NCBI RefSeq assembly: GCF_029873635.1
Contig: NC_080423.1
Coordinates: 98,762,397 to 98,826,396 of the forward strand
DNA length: 64,000 nt
Origin: Malania oleifera
Taxonomy: Eukaryota; Streptophyta; Magnoliopsida; Santalales; Ximeniaceae
Direction: 5' to 3'
Positions within the stretch are counted from its first letter, which is position 1. Each line of letters begins with the position of its first letter. A model generated the notes under the pieces. It searched no databases and had not been told where the DNA came from. It saw nothing but the letters and a program-made list of their open reading frames with translations. Of this stretch, positions 22,712 through 34,712 are shown one piece after another. The translations under genes and the position numbers were made by a program.

Positions 22712-23284
22712 GACCCTAGATTTGAATTTAGATGAATTTAGATAAGTTTTAATGCATTTTTTTTTTAATGTTTTATCCAAATTTAAGACCTCTTCAAACA
22801 TGGAATTAAGGAGATTGATATAATGGAAAGCTTAAAATTGATCTTGGTGTAGGTTTCAGTTCTAAATAGAATCAACATGTATGAAGAATATTGGTATATT
22901 ATAAGATTTAAAATTGAGCCTCAGCGAATGTGCGTAGTTTCCAACTTTGAACCAAACTATTATTTAGATATTTGTCTCTCTCCCTCACTATTTACTTTAA
23001 AATTTTTTATGGTTTGTTTCTTACATTTAATTTTCTTAATCTTAAAAAATTTGGATTTATTTGTCAACCCAATTTGCAGCCTAGCTCTTGAGTTTCTATC
23101 TAGGCCGATGGACTCATTAGTCATGACTATATATATTATATATTTTTCTCAAGACTTAGACTTGAAATCTATATTATTGATTATATCATGAAATTAGTTA
23201 GAATGTTAAGCTGTCCTTATAAACGTTCGAGAGGAATTATGAGCTCTTCAATTCTCTTTAGTTTGTTTTACCTTTTTTGGTCAA
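22712..23284. other. AT-rich spacer
   Basis: Short frames only (22877-23191 is the longest, hydrophobic, no motif). Nothing else is seen. Confidence 0.5.
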
Positions 23285-23479
23285 TTAAATATCTATAGCA
23301 TCCAAATTACAGATACCAGGTGTGAATATCTTAAAAGAGTGTGATAACTTTGGTGCAATTAGTTGAGGGCATTGAGCCATTCTTTTATTAGCACCAATTT
23401 TGGACTCATTTGTGGGCGGAGTTTCACTTTGAAAGGCATCTTTGCAGGAGTACATTGCTCCCACATTTCCTATAGCCAT
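23285..23479 (-). CDS. Small unrecognised open frame with a leader-like region
   Basis: 64 codons from an ATG at 23479. Hydrophilic, with a central PPTNESKIGANKRMAQ and end GICNLDAIDI. The codon use is less AT-driven than its surroundings. Upstream on the minus strand is a CT-rich, leader-like stretch, now split by a SINE (23514-23750). I do not recognise the protein; it may be a fragment of a larger gene or chance. The stop TAA is followed by AT-rich DNA. Confidence 0.25.
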   Translation of the reverse strand: MAIGNVGAMYSCKDAFQSETPPTNESKIGANKRMAQCPQLIAPKLSHSFKIFTPGICNLDAIDI

Positions 23480-23513
23480 GGATCATATCCCAAATGGTAA
23501 GTAGAGAGAGAGA

Positions 23514-23750
23514 CGCCCCCAGGGCTGAGCTCAGGTGGCAGAGCGAGCTTCGGGCGTTTCCGCTTGACGGTGAGCCTATTCCTGGCACCCCGGGTTCGAT
23601 TCTGCGCCTGGGCACCTGAAATTAACATTTCTGTGGTGTATGGGGCTGCATCACAGGACGTGGGATTAGTCACCAGGCCGGTGCGACGGACCGTAAAACG
23701 GACGTCGTTGACGGCGGGTGGACACCCGGGACGTACCCAAAAAAAAAAAA
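23514..23750 (+). mobile_element. tRNA-derived SINE
   Basis: 237 bp flanked by a 15-bp direct duplication AAGTAGAGAGAGAGA (23499-23513 and 23751-23765). The head has an RNA polymerase III A box (TGAGCTCAGGTGG, 23526-23538) and a B box (GGTTCGATTC, 23593-23602) about 55 bp later, the layout of a tRNA gene. A GC-rich body and a poly(A) tail of about 14 bases follow. Such elements are non-coding and are copied by a LINE reverse transcriptase. It is inserted in a GA/CT-rich leader-like region. Confidence 0.9.
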
Positions 23751-23765
23751 AAGTAGAGAGAGAGA

Positions 23766-25218
23766 GGGACAAAAGGCTTGGCGACGGCTGAAGAGAGAGG
23801 AAATTGCAGAGCTTCTGCAATAGCTTTTATGGATTTAAATAGAAATAAGAGAAAATAAAAACATATGATGATAAAGGTGAAAAGAGACTTTAAGTCCTAT
23901 TCGAAACTTGAAAATTTTGATGGAAAGAAAAGGAAAATATGGAGGAATTTACTTTTTTTTTTTTTTTTTTTTTTACGTTTGGTTATCAAAAAAAATAAGA
24001 AGGAAAATAAAATATATGCCAAATTAATTGATAAAATTTTAATTTTAGGCATAATTAACATTTGATTTTTCTTAATTTGTTATTATATTAAAATAAATTT
24101 TATTTTTTGTATTATTTGGTGTATAGAGAAAATATAATTTTAAGTCTTGGACTTGGTTTTGTATGAATCCATAAAAAATTTATGCATTGTACTTAGTCTA
24201 AACTCACCAAGCCCAAATCCAAGATTCTAAATTTAATCCTATGTTTAAAACTTTAGAATTAAAACTTCAAATTTAGATTTGAACTTTTGTGATTTTAGAC
24301 AAATTGCAATCTATAATTATATAAACATTCGTCCAAAAACAAACAAATCCAAATTTAAATTTTAAAATTTAATTGGCAAATACAATAGCATTTGCCAAAC
24401 GTATAAAAGCATAGGCTACTCATTTGAGGAAAATAATTTTACTTTTCATTTTTAATTGTTTGGATAGAACAGAAATGTCACCTTATTTTCTAATTTTTTT
24501 TTAAAATTTGTGCATGTAAATCAAGATTGTTGAAAAATATATTTTTAGTGATTTTCTAAGTTTCTTCATAAATCTTGAAAAAATTGAAATAAAGTGACAA
24601 TCAGTGTGTATTATTCTGTTTCTCAAGTATTGGGTATAGTGTGTCCTTATAGTTTTAGGATTTTTTTTTTCCTATGATAAGTTTTGGAGTTTTTTTTTTG
24701 ATAGTTTTATTTTATGATTTCACAATATCATGACCCCACAAGGAAAAAAAAATAAGAGACATTATTTTTACAATTATTTAAATATATATATAAAAAAATG
24801 TTTCTTATGACTAAGCTAAACATGTCCATATTTATTTTTTCAAGTAATGTTATGTGTCACGGTCCCTCGTCAAATATATATTAAGAAGATCTTGAGCTTA
24901 TAAGGATAGTTTGAATTCCCGTGCTTTTTATAGGATAGACATGTGGAGCTAGTGGGCCAAAGCGGATGTGTACTAGGGAGACTTTACGTCTATAAGGATG
25001 CGCGTTGATGGCTTTTAGGGAGATACATCATTTGACTGATGGTAAACTCGTAAGGTTAGCAAGCCGAAACAGACAATGTCTCAATTCTTACCTGAGTTAC
25101 CCCCAAAACCATGATATTATGTAATGTGTGTCCGTATTAGCATAGGGCCTCATCACAAGTATTTGGTAGAAACTCATACTAAACACCTGTTATACAGATC
25201 TGTGTAATCTTAAGTCTA
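23766..25218. other. AT-rich intergenic spacer
   Basis: Poly(T), AT-rich DNA with no gene. A less AT-rich block at 24855-25200 (CTTGAGCTTATAAGGATAG...) looks like a piece of an old repeat, but no ends or duplications could be fixed. Confidence 0.5.
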
Positions 25219-27441
25219 GATTGTTCATCATTTTCCTCCCCCCCCCCCTATCTAATATGTTATTTTTAGCCAAGTCCAACCGCTGTTGCTAAAGAAAGAA
25301 CCTTTTCTCTGATTGATTCGTGTTAGTTGCGAAACACATTCGCCCAAAAAGATGGATTGGTGCAACATAAACTATAAAGATCGCACGATTGAGTATTCCA
25401 TGTCTTTAGAACTCAACAAATAGAAGCAAGGCATTTGGGAAACACCGAGGTTTATCCCTTTGATCAACCGTGCGGCATGTTAGGTTGAGGATTTGCGACG
25501 GCGGGCCACTGTCATTGTGTGCCCATAGTAATCATCTCCTCCTTTCTTGCATTTCCATTTCATGCCAACCAACTATTTGTCTATATGTTTCTGCCTCAAT
25601 GCACTGTTATTTATCACAAATCTGTGAAATATTGAAGGGTTTTGATGTGTTTTCAAGTAATTGTTTTGTTTTATTAACAGTCGTTGAAATTTTGGCAATT
25701 GAGTTTTGAGTAGGTGACGTTTGTAGGGTGTAGTAATATGCAAATTTGTGAGGGCCTTTTATGTGAAGTACTGAAGTTTTGGCTTTAGTTTGATGATCAA
25801 AACTCGAAAGTATGTTGGTAGAATCTGAAGGTATTTCTTACTGGAACTATGTTCTAGTGTGCAATCTGTGTTGGCTTCTATCTAAAGTTAGAGCAATATA
25901 ATGATTGGTTGATATATATATAAAGCTTGTATTTGAAGTACCCAAACTAGGATTTTTAAACACTTGGGAAGTGTTGAAGTGGGTTTCAAATCCTGTCATT
26001 TTAGCAATCATAATGATTTAGAAGTATTCCGTCCAATTACAGCCATAGAAAGGACAGTCTTAGCAAATGGTCATAAAAATTTTCTAGGCTTAAATCTAGG
26101 GAAGGAACTCAGAGGGTTTTGATATGGAGAATGAGCCGGTTGTGTAATTAAATATGATGAATCTCAGTATCGATCCAAAAGTAGCTCCTTGCAGCCTTGG
26201 GCCATGGGGATCACCCGCATCGCTTGCCCATATGAAAGTATGACACTAATTTCTACTTCCTATAATCTCCCAACTAAGCTGCTAGAATGATAGCACTGAT
26301 ATCACAATAAGAAATAGCATTGCCATGCGAGTATTCATAAATTCTTATTTAAACATAATGATTATTACAAACCAAAATTATATTTAATAGCAACTACATA
26401 ATAACCAGCCATGCACATAGCCAATAAAAAAAGATCAAACAAACAATCCAACAATTAAAATAGCCCTCGCAATGCAAATAGAGAAGCAGATTACAATGGA
26501 GAACAAAAGTAAAAACAATGGAAATAAGAAAAGAAACAAATATGTCTGCGAAAGTTCACCCAGTTGGGTACTTGCATCTAAGCAATCACCCATGTAACTA
26601 TGGAGAATGAAGTGCACAATGATGGCCTTCCAATTGTGAATTTTTGGGAAATTTGTCACATTTTAGTTGATATCGAGGACTACGGAGAAAACAGGCAAAT
26701 GCTAGTTTCACAACAGAGCCACTTTATCTTCAATCTCACTCGCAAGCAATGATAGGTGTTATTGTATCACATCCTTCAGCAGTATATGATGAGCAGACAA
26801 CAACAATAGGGATGAGATGAGATTGCCCAAGTTCATTCCCATAGTTGCTTCCGCTGATATGACTCCAAAGCTATAAACATCACACTTCCTTGTCGCTTCC
26901 ACTGTGTAAGCAAGCTCCGCAAAAAAAATCCTTCAAGTCATCCTCCTTGTTGCTTGATATCACCATTGCTCAAGTACTTTGAGCTACAATATCTATAAAT
27001 TGAAAACCAACATGAAATCCCCCTAAATCATATCCAAATTTAGGATACATGTAGCGTGGACATTTTGGTTATTATGACATGTAAGATCAATAAAATTTCA
27101 TAGAGAAAATTATATTGATGTGAGGTTGATATTGATAGCTACCTACAAAACCAAGCACAAGAAAAGTAATTCATAAGGACTTTAATAAACAGTTGGGGCC
27201 AAATAATGCGAGAGTGACATGTAGTAAGATTGATAACCTTAGTTCCCTTACAGTTAACTGACTAACAATTAGGGCCAAAAGTATTGATAAATTTGACGTA
27301 CTATAAATATTTTTCATAAGCAACTATAGCATGCATTTCTCAATAGTATTATATTTTTTTGTATTTAGAAAAATTGAAATTAAAAACATATTTGAAGTAT
27401 GATTGCTGATATCAAGTTGACTCATTATAAAAATTGCAATT
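25219..27441. repeat. 2.2-kb segmental duplication, copy 2
   Basis: Partner of 16252-18553, same orientation, start-to-start distance about 9 kb. It ends at the same point but lacks the LRR remnants that follow copy 1. Its non-coding part (25219-26590) contains no recognisable gene. Confidence 0.9.
26590..26916 (-). pseudogene. LRR receptor kinase exon-2 remnant (copy 2)
   Basis: Minus-strand homologue of exon 2 of the gene at 28323-32226: [21 protein letters not shown] start at 26916, then the C-lobe tail with frameshifts. The acceptor reads GCGG rather than GCAG, the same change as in copy 1, so it predates the duplication. No LRR or N-lobe sequence accompanies it. Confidence 0.75.
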
Positions 27442-28322
27442 GAGGGTTGAGACTCATTATGATAAAGAAGAGGAGAGAATACACAACCATTATGTCTTTA
27501 TTATTAATAAAAATTTAATTATGAATCTCCTTTATCTTGTCCTATATTAGAGTTATTTGACACAAATATGCTTCTAATTTTGTTTTTGAGAGATTTTGTA
27601 GGTTCGAAGTTGAAATTTAGGAGTATTGTAGGAGGCAGCAGGTTTTTGTGTTAAGGAAATTAAGAGATTTTCAAATTACTAGTTCAACTTAAGGAAATCT
27701 CAAAATTTGTGTTATCTCATCAAATACTATTATTATTGTATTTGCAGAGATGGAATCTACATACAACAAAAATTATTATTGAGAAAAGAATCTTAATTTA
27801 ATAACAAAAAAATTGGGGTTCAAGAATTGACTAAACTACAATTTAACTGGCTAAATTGTAGTTTAAAATATATAATCTATAGTTTTTATATTTTAAATAA
27901 ACTTTATTGTTAGAAAATATATAAAATTTTATAATTCTTTTGTACATTGTTTTTTCAAAAAAAAAAATCTGTCATTTTATACCTCTTTTATATCTCTTAA
28001 TTTTTTTTATTGTTATATATATGTGCTTGTGAAAAAAAATCAATTATTCTATAATTTTTTTTATATCTCTTAATTTTTTTTATTGTTATATATATGTGCT
28101 TGTGCAAACATACACATGAATGAGGTCAAAATAGAAAATTTCCTTTCCTACAAGTCGTGCTAACCTTGGACTGCAAGGGCAAGAGAAATAATCCCGGTTA
28201 GCATACTCTCAAGTTCAAAGATATTATACCCATAGTAAAGATAATTCAATAAAATTTTATAAAATTATCCTTTAAAAAAAAAAATTATCATCTATTAAAG
28301 GCACTCTCAAAAGTTTACCTAG
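27442..28322. other. AT-rich spacer with a short direct duplication
   Basis: No gene. A segment of about 44 bp (TTATATCTCTTAATTTTTTT...TATATATGTGCTTGTG) occurs at about 27988-28032 and again at 28061-28105. Confidence 0.6.
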
Positions 28323-31300
28323 TTAGATATCTGTCACCAAGATGTTATCCAGTGTAAGTGTGGAGAATGACTTTTGCAGAGGTGGCTTTTTAACTGATAA
28401 TTTCTGTGAAACTTGTCGCATTGTTGGTCGAATTTGAGGATTAGTGTACAAGCATGCAAATGCTAGCTTCACAATCCAGACCACTTCATTTGCAAGTTTA
28501 TTTGTAGGAGGTGATAGACATTGGTCTACCACATCTTTCAACAGTACATGGTGAGTGGATAATGATGATGATGTTGATGGTGATGACGAGGAGAATGGTA
28601 GAGATGAGATGAGATCACCTGGATGCCTTCCCATAATTACTTCCATTGACACTACTCCAAAGCTATAAACATCACACTTCTCTGTCACTTTCATCGTATA
28701 GGAAAGCTCTGCATGTAAAAGATTGTTTTATTTAGTTAATTACAGTTTCTTACATTTACTCCTGAAAGTTGTTATTATACACTATTATTGTTGCATAAAG
28801 AGACCAAGTTTTGAATAACATTATGATTAAAAAAGATTTTGGCATCATGTCTATTAGTCTTTTAATCACAATTGTAACAAAATTAAGATTTGGTATAAAA
28901 GAAAATACAAATTGTATCCTTTTCGGGTACATACATGTGCATTAAATAGTTGGATCTCGTTGCACGCCCTTGTATTGATTTTTTTAAAATAGAGACCAAA
29001 GGTTATTTAGCATAAAGAAATGAATAGATTTAACATTATCATAAACTAGTTGTATAAAACACATTTAAGTTTATCATAGCCTAACAAGAAAATTTTTTTC
29101 AAGGCTAATGATCATAGCTTAAAAGGTTAAGAATATTTTAAAATATACCCTTTTCAAATACTCAAATGTGGGAACAAATTATGAATTTCAATCAAGGGAT
29201 AGACGATTAAGAAAAATTTTTCGAAAGTTCTATAGCTTTTTATATTTTCATTGTAGCATAACACAAAAAGAAAAAAATTATAATCTCTTCATATATTTTT
29301 TTTTAAAAAGGATTTATTCTCTACTTTTTTTGTATATTATTCTTATTATTTTGCATTGAAACCGAGAAAGGCAGGTGAAGACAGAGAATAAATAAATACC
29401 TGGAGCTGTGTATCCAATTGTCCCAGCCAGTGAACTCCAATTGGAGGAATCAGGCTTTAAAAGCCTAGCAGTCCCAAAATCAGACACATGAGCTTCGTAC
29501 TCCAAATCCAACAAAACATTGTCACTGGATATGTCACGATGAATTATGGGGGGTGAACAATCATGGTGCATGTAGGACAAAGCATTTGCAATTCCTCTCA
29601 CCACATTTACCCTCCTACTCCAGTTCAACTCCATTGCTTGTTCTCGATTACCATTGCTTAGCATCTTCCCCAAGCTCCCTCTCTCTACAAACTGGTAAAC
29701 AAGAAGGGATTGCTCTACATGTGAGCAAAACCCATAAAGCTTCACAATGTTTCAATGGCATATTTCCGTCAATGCTCGAACCTCACTTTCAAAAGCTTTT
29801 GAATTGTCCATGGACTCGTCATCTTGTAAAGGATGAAGTTTCTTCACGGCAACAACTTGGCCAGTGCTAGGCAACTTCGCTTTGTAAACAACTCCATATC
29901 CTCCTACTCCAATGCAATACTTAGAATTAAATCCCTCTGTCGCTTCGACTATTTGTTCGTAAACCATCATCCCGTCATACCTCCAGACTGCAAAAATATT
30001 TTCATTTTGCATTTCCCTTGGTTGGTTATCCATTTTCTTTTCTCTAGAACCAAGGAGAAAAAAAACTCCAACTATAATGAGTATGAAAAATACTATTGCC
30101 ATTATGAAGACTGTAGTCAAGATCATGATTTTGTTTCCCTTTTTTTCATGAGAAATGTGGCTCATCGTAGAGGGACAAGCCTCCAAACCTAGGACACTAC
30201 CACATAAGCTTGTGTTTCTATAGGAATCAATTTGAGCAATTTGAAAGGGCTTAGCCGTAGGAATAGGGCCCTCTAAGTGCTTATTGTAGGATACGTCGAC
30301 AGATGTCAAAGCAATGAGATCATCAAAGGTGGATGGAATTGAACCGGAGAATCCATTGTGGGAGAGATTCAATGTTTCCAACTTATTCAATTCGCCAACC
30401 TGTTGTGGTATCACTCCAACCAACAAATTCATGCTTAGATCAAGAAATTGCAGAAATTTCAACTTGCCAATTTGAAATGGCAAAGTTCCTTCAAATCTAT
30501 TATTAGACATATTCAACATCCACAATCTTGGATACTCACCTATTTCTTTGGGAATTAAGCCACTTAGGTTATTTGATGCCATGCTAAGACTTTCTAGACT
30601 TGAAAGCATTAGAATTTCTAATGGAATAGTGTCTGAAAGCTTGTTGTTGTCTAGCAAAAGGTATGCCATTGATGTCAATCTCCCAAGTTCCTTTGGGATC
30701 GTCCCAACAAGGTTATTTGAGGAGAGGTCAAGCACTTGTAGTTTTGTAGCTTCGCCAAGTTCATGAGGAATCTCACCTGAAATTTTATTGTTGGAGAGTT
30801 TTAGGGCCGTCATTCTATAGCATTGCCCCCACTTATGAGAAAGCTCACCATAGAATTTATTGTTGCTCAAATCAATATAATTTAAATTTGGGTATATGCC
30901 AAAATGTTCTGATATGTTTCCAGTGAACTGATTCCTATCAAGTCTAACCCTAACTAGGGTAGTACAGTTCCTTAAAATTTTTGCAATGGAACCCCTGAAA
31001 TGGTTACCTTCTATAAGAAACTTCACAAGCAAACCACCAAGGCATGTATTTTTTGGAAAATGGCCAACAAAATTGTTATTAGATAAATCCACTACCCTCA
31101 AATGTGTAAGATTATTCATCTCTCGAGGAATGGAGCCATAAAATTTGTTCGCAAACAAGTATAACTCTTGAAGAGACTTCAATTTCCCTATTTCTGGAGG
31201 GAGTAGGCCTGATAATAGATTTTCTTGCAGCGATAGGGAGGTGAGCTTAGTAAAATTTCCAATTGCAGTTGGAATGGTACCCGTGAGTTTGTTGTAAAAA

Positions 31301-32226
31301 AGTTTCAAGGTGTTTAAGTTGTCCAAGTATCCTATAGTAGTTGGGATTGGCCCTGTGAGGTTGTTAAATGCCAAATCAAGGTCATTGAGAGACTTAAGCA
31401 TTCCTATCTCTTGAGGAATAGATCCAGAAAGCATGTTGTTATAAAGGTACAAGATAGTCAAGCTGCCCAAGTCTCCTATTGTAGTTGGGATTGGCCCTGT
31501 GAGATGGTTACTAGCCATTTGGAGGCTAATAAGAGAACTTAATTGCCCAATGTCTTGTGGGATGCATCCAGTCAGTTCATTTGCCGCAAGGTACAAAGTG
31601 GTCAATTTTTTTAAATTTCTTATCGAACTTGGAATTAAACCTGTGAGATTGTTAAATGACAATGAAAGAACAATGAGAGACTTAAGCATTCCTATCTCTC
31701 GAGGAATAGATCCAGAAAGCATGTTATGATGAAGGTACAAAGTGGTCAAGTCGCCCAAGTCTCCTATAGTAGTTGGGATTGGTCCTGTGAGCTTGTTAAC
31801 TGACAAATCAAGGAGATTGAGAGACTTAAGCATTCCTAGATTGGAGGGAATGTTTCCGAAGAGGAAGTTGTTGTTAAGATCAAGCTTTTGGAGGTGTTGG
31901 AAGGACGAGAAATTAAAACTATGGAGCGTACCTCTCAAAGCAAGGCTTGTGAGGTTTACATATGCAATGCTCCTTATGAACTTGTGACACTCAATTCCAA
32001 TCCATCGATTGCAAGGGTCGGTTCCAACCCAAGAGGACAAAATAGATCGGCTGTGGTTGTCAAGACTCGCCTTCCATGCCACCAAAGCATTTGTTTCAGA
32101 AGTAGTGGTGACTAAAGCAGAAACAAGAGCAACATGATGGGAAGGAGGAGGAGGGGATGCAAGAAGGAGGAGGTGGATGAGGAGGAACAAGAGAAGGAAG
32201 GAAAGAAGCCAGGGGTGGGTGGTCAT
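28323..32226 (-). pseudogene. LRR receptor-like kinase, MIK2-like, with in-frame stop
   Basis: Two exons on the minus strand, 32226-29400 and 28708-28323, joined across a 691-bp intron (GTATTT...TGCAG) that completes an APE motif; total 1070 residues, the usual length of this subfamily (LRR-XII/XI-like, MIK2/MDIS1-interacting type). Order: signal peptide (1-34, leucine-rich), LRRNT with the WxGIxC pair (about 50-85), some 23 LRRs of LxxLxxLxLxxNxLxGxIP type, membrane segment 700-726, kinase from 768. Kinase motifs: GVGGYG loop, VAVKK (Lys 795), HRD (Asp 898), DFG (Asp 916). Such proteins sit in the plasma membrane and sense extracellular ligands. Codon 825 is TGA (position 29754-29752) in ...TEICH*NIVKLYG, where the family has HRNIVKLYG. 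Everything else is intact. It may be a very recent pseudogene, a null allele, or a base-call error. Confidence 0.85.
28709..29399 (-). other. Intron of the LRR receptor kinase gene
   Basis: Donor G|GTATTT at 29400/29399, acceptor TGCAG|AG at 28709/28708, phase 1. The intron in the kinase C-lobe just after the GT..APE stretch is a conserved feature of this subfamily (from memory). Its sequence is AT-rich and non-coding. Confidence 0.85.
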
Positions 32227-32320
32227 TGGTTTTCCTATATATATATATATGATTGCTGGGAATATATAAAAATGGATGGGTGGTTAGGATTGGAATGCGG
32301 AGGGTAAAGGCACATGAGTG

Positions 32321-32330
32321 CTATTTATAG
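32321..32330 (-). promoter_or_regulatory. TATA box of the LRR receptor kinase gene
   Basis: CTATAAATAG, 95 bp upstream of the ATG at 32226 on the minus strand, the right distance for a short leader. A (TA)n run at 32236-32251 lies closer but inside the expected leader. Confidence 0.6.
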
Positions 32331-32334
32331 ACAA

Positions 32335-33100
32335 TGGAGATGGAAGGGATGGTTTAAATGAAAAAGTAGATGGGCCCTCTTGGCTATTTGCTCATGCTTT
32401 GACGGTCTTCTAGCAGGATGCTTATTTCCTGGAAGCATTTGTTTATTGTAGCCCAATCAAATCAACAAATTTATTAATTGACCTTCGATTAAATTTTTAT
32501 AGTTTTTATAAAAATTTAAAATTGTATTTTATTAATCAACAAATGCACTTGGTTATGCAGTTGGGAATTTTTCATAAATACAAAAAATACACCTTTATGG
32601 AGTATTTATATATTTTTATAAAACTTTAAATTTGTATTTTATGAACAACAAATGCAGCCGAGAATTTTTCATAAATACAAAGAATACACCTTTATGTAAG
32701 ATAGAAGCCGCACATACAATGCAGAAAATATTTGCATGAAATAATAAATACCAACAAAAATGCTGGAATAAGGAGTTTTATTTTTTATTCCTACTTTTTC
32801 TAATAATTATAAAAATGTCACTTAGTATGATCAATCATTTAATTCAAATTGACTCGCATGTCTAATTGCATAGTTTCCTTTTGTGTTTGAAGTTGAAGAT
32901 GTTGGTCTATCATTTCTATTTCATTTTTTACCTTTTATATATATATTTTTAAATTTTCAACATAAATACTTTATTTTTTCTGTATTCATTAATTTAATTT
33001 TTTTATTTGATCATAAAAAAGAAATATATTGAAGTTTATAGGAATAGACATTTATTGCTTATTTCATGTTATGAATTCATAAACAAAAATATATTATACA
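32335..33100. other. AT-rich 5' flank of the receptor kinase gene
   Basis: Non-coding. The string TTTTTATAAAA(A/C)TTTAAA(A/T)TTGTATTTTAT occurs twice (about 32506 and 32616) together with CATAAATACAAA(A/G)AATACACC (about 32572 and 32670), a short local duplication. Confidence 0.55.
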
Positions 33101-33269
33101 GCGACAAATAGATGATGAAGAATATGGGAGGGAGGAGGACGAAAGTGAGACTCACGCAAACAAGGCGCGTGCACGGCCTCGGGATAGAAAGAAAAAGGCC
33201 ATAGGGCGGCTCCAGCGCATTAGGAAGAGTACACAATGGGAAAGGGCAGGGAATTCAATGGGAACCTAG
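33101..33269 (+). CDS. Short charged open frame in a GC-rich island
   Basis: From a possible acceptor (ATTATACAG, ending 33101) the frame stays open for 55 codons to TAG at 33267-33269. It is acidic first (QIDDEEYGREEDESETHANK) and basic next (ARARPRDRKKKAIGR). The base composition differs sharply from the AT-rich DNA on both sides. I do not recognise the protein; it could be the last exon of a lost gene or a transposon tail. No start codon or partner exon was found. Confidence 0.3.
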
Positions 33270-34529
33270 AAGAAAGAAAACAAAATACGTACGTTTGGTT
33301 GTTCAATCTATAGATAGGTCAATAAATTATTTCATTTATTTATTAGCATGTGTAGTTAATTTTGATGATTATTTTCTTATTAAAAAATTATTAAATTTAA
33401 ACTACATAAATAAAAATAATTTATCCCATCAAAATCATTTCCATATTTCTTCTGCATAAATATTTTAAGTGGAAGATTCTAAGTTTTTAGCGGCTAATCT
33501 TTAATTAAGGTGTAATTTATTGATCTAATTGTTAGATCTGTAGACTTGACTTTAAAGAGATATTTAAGTAGTCTTTTGTATACATCAGTCAAATAATTAA
33601 GTTTTTTTTTTCAAGTATGGATCCTTCGAAAAAAAAATTAATTTTACACATCATTAATATTTAATATTTCTTAATTTTAACATGGTAGAATAAATTTTAT
33701 TTTTAGCCTAGTATTTGCTATAGAGAGAAAATAATGAAAATAAAATTTTGTTTTAATTACCTTTTCTTGAACAAAATCTTTAATTCAAATGAACTCTTAC
33801 AACTAGAAGATTTCTTACAAGTGAATCCAATATTCTAACAATGACATAAGATGCTAACTAACATATATCAGTGGAATTTTTTCATTTTGATATTTCTTCT
33901 GCACAAAGATTTTAAGTGAAGGACTCTTTTAACTTCTAATCCTTAATTTAGGTGTAATTTATTGACCTAATTATCTATATTAAGGTATGTACTTGACTTC
34001 GGAGAGGCATTTCTCAGATTAGCCTTTTGTTTGGGTCAGTCAATAAATAAATTAATTAATTAGTTTGCTTACATCAATGACTATGGTACTGTGCTAACAA
34101 GTTGTCCAAAGTTTGGAAGTTCAAAAGTGTGGAGGAAATATTTATATATAAATTTTTAATATAAAAACTTCATTTTTCTCGTATTTTTTAATTTTTCCAT
34201 ATTTTTTCACTTTATTGAATTAATAAATTTTGCCAAATTTTATGATATATAAGGTCCAGATAAAATGGGATGTCTACGGACTCACTGTTATAATATTCTA
34301 ACAATCAACCATGGTGACTCTTAGTTGTATTTCATTGTCTAAAATTTCTATGAATAATATTTTTGTAAACTTGCCAGACCACAATTAGTTTGATGCTAAA
34401 GTAAAAAGTCTATACTTGTCTACGAGATAATGACATTTGACATCAAAATTACTTTTTTTTTTTTAATTCCTTTTTGTTGAAGGGCATTGACTGAGGTTAT
34501 CCGTGTCCACCTGCGCGTAGACTTGACCC
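33270..34529. other. AT-rich spacer
   Basis: No gene. Two partly similar blocks (33460-33550 and 33890-33990: TTTCTTCTGCA(T/C)AAA(T/G)ATTTTAAGTG... GGTGTAATTTATTGA) indicate an old local duplication of about 100 bp. Confidence 0.5.
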
Positions 34530-34712
34530 GTGAGGTTTACATAATGTTCCTTATGGACTTGTGACACTCAATTCCAATCCATCAATGGTAAGGGTGGGTT
34601 CCAACCCAACAAGGCAAAATAGATTGGCTGTCGTGTTCAAGACTCATCTTCAATGCTACCAAAGCATTTTTTACTGAAGTTGTAGTGATTGAAGCAAAAA
34701 CAAAAGTAGAAT
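34530..34712 (-). pseudogene. LRR receptor kinase N-terminal fragment
   Basis: Aligns in the same orientation with 31951-32120, that is, the signal-peptide end and LRRNT part of exon 1 (CNRWIGIEC region). Several small deletions break the frame. No LRRs follow toward lower coordinates, so it is an isolated remnant of a further tandem copy. Confidence 0.75.

Noticed and set aside
23520..23610. A tRNA gene
   Set aside because: A and B boxes are present but the sequence does not close into a cloverleaf with a 3' acceptor; poly(A) and target duplications make it a SINE.
24855..25200. A further transposon
   Set aside because: Composition differs from the flanks but no inverted ends or target duplication could be found.
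31499..32115. Several plus-strand frames in the receptor kinase
   Set aside because: Antisense shadows of LRR repeats; the minus-strand frame is clearly the gene.
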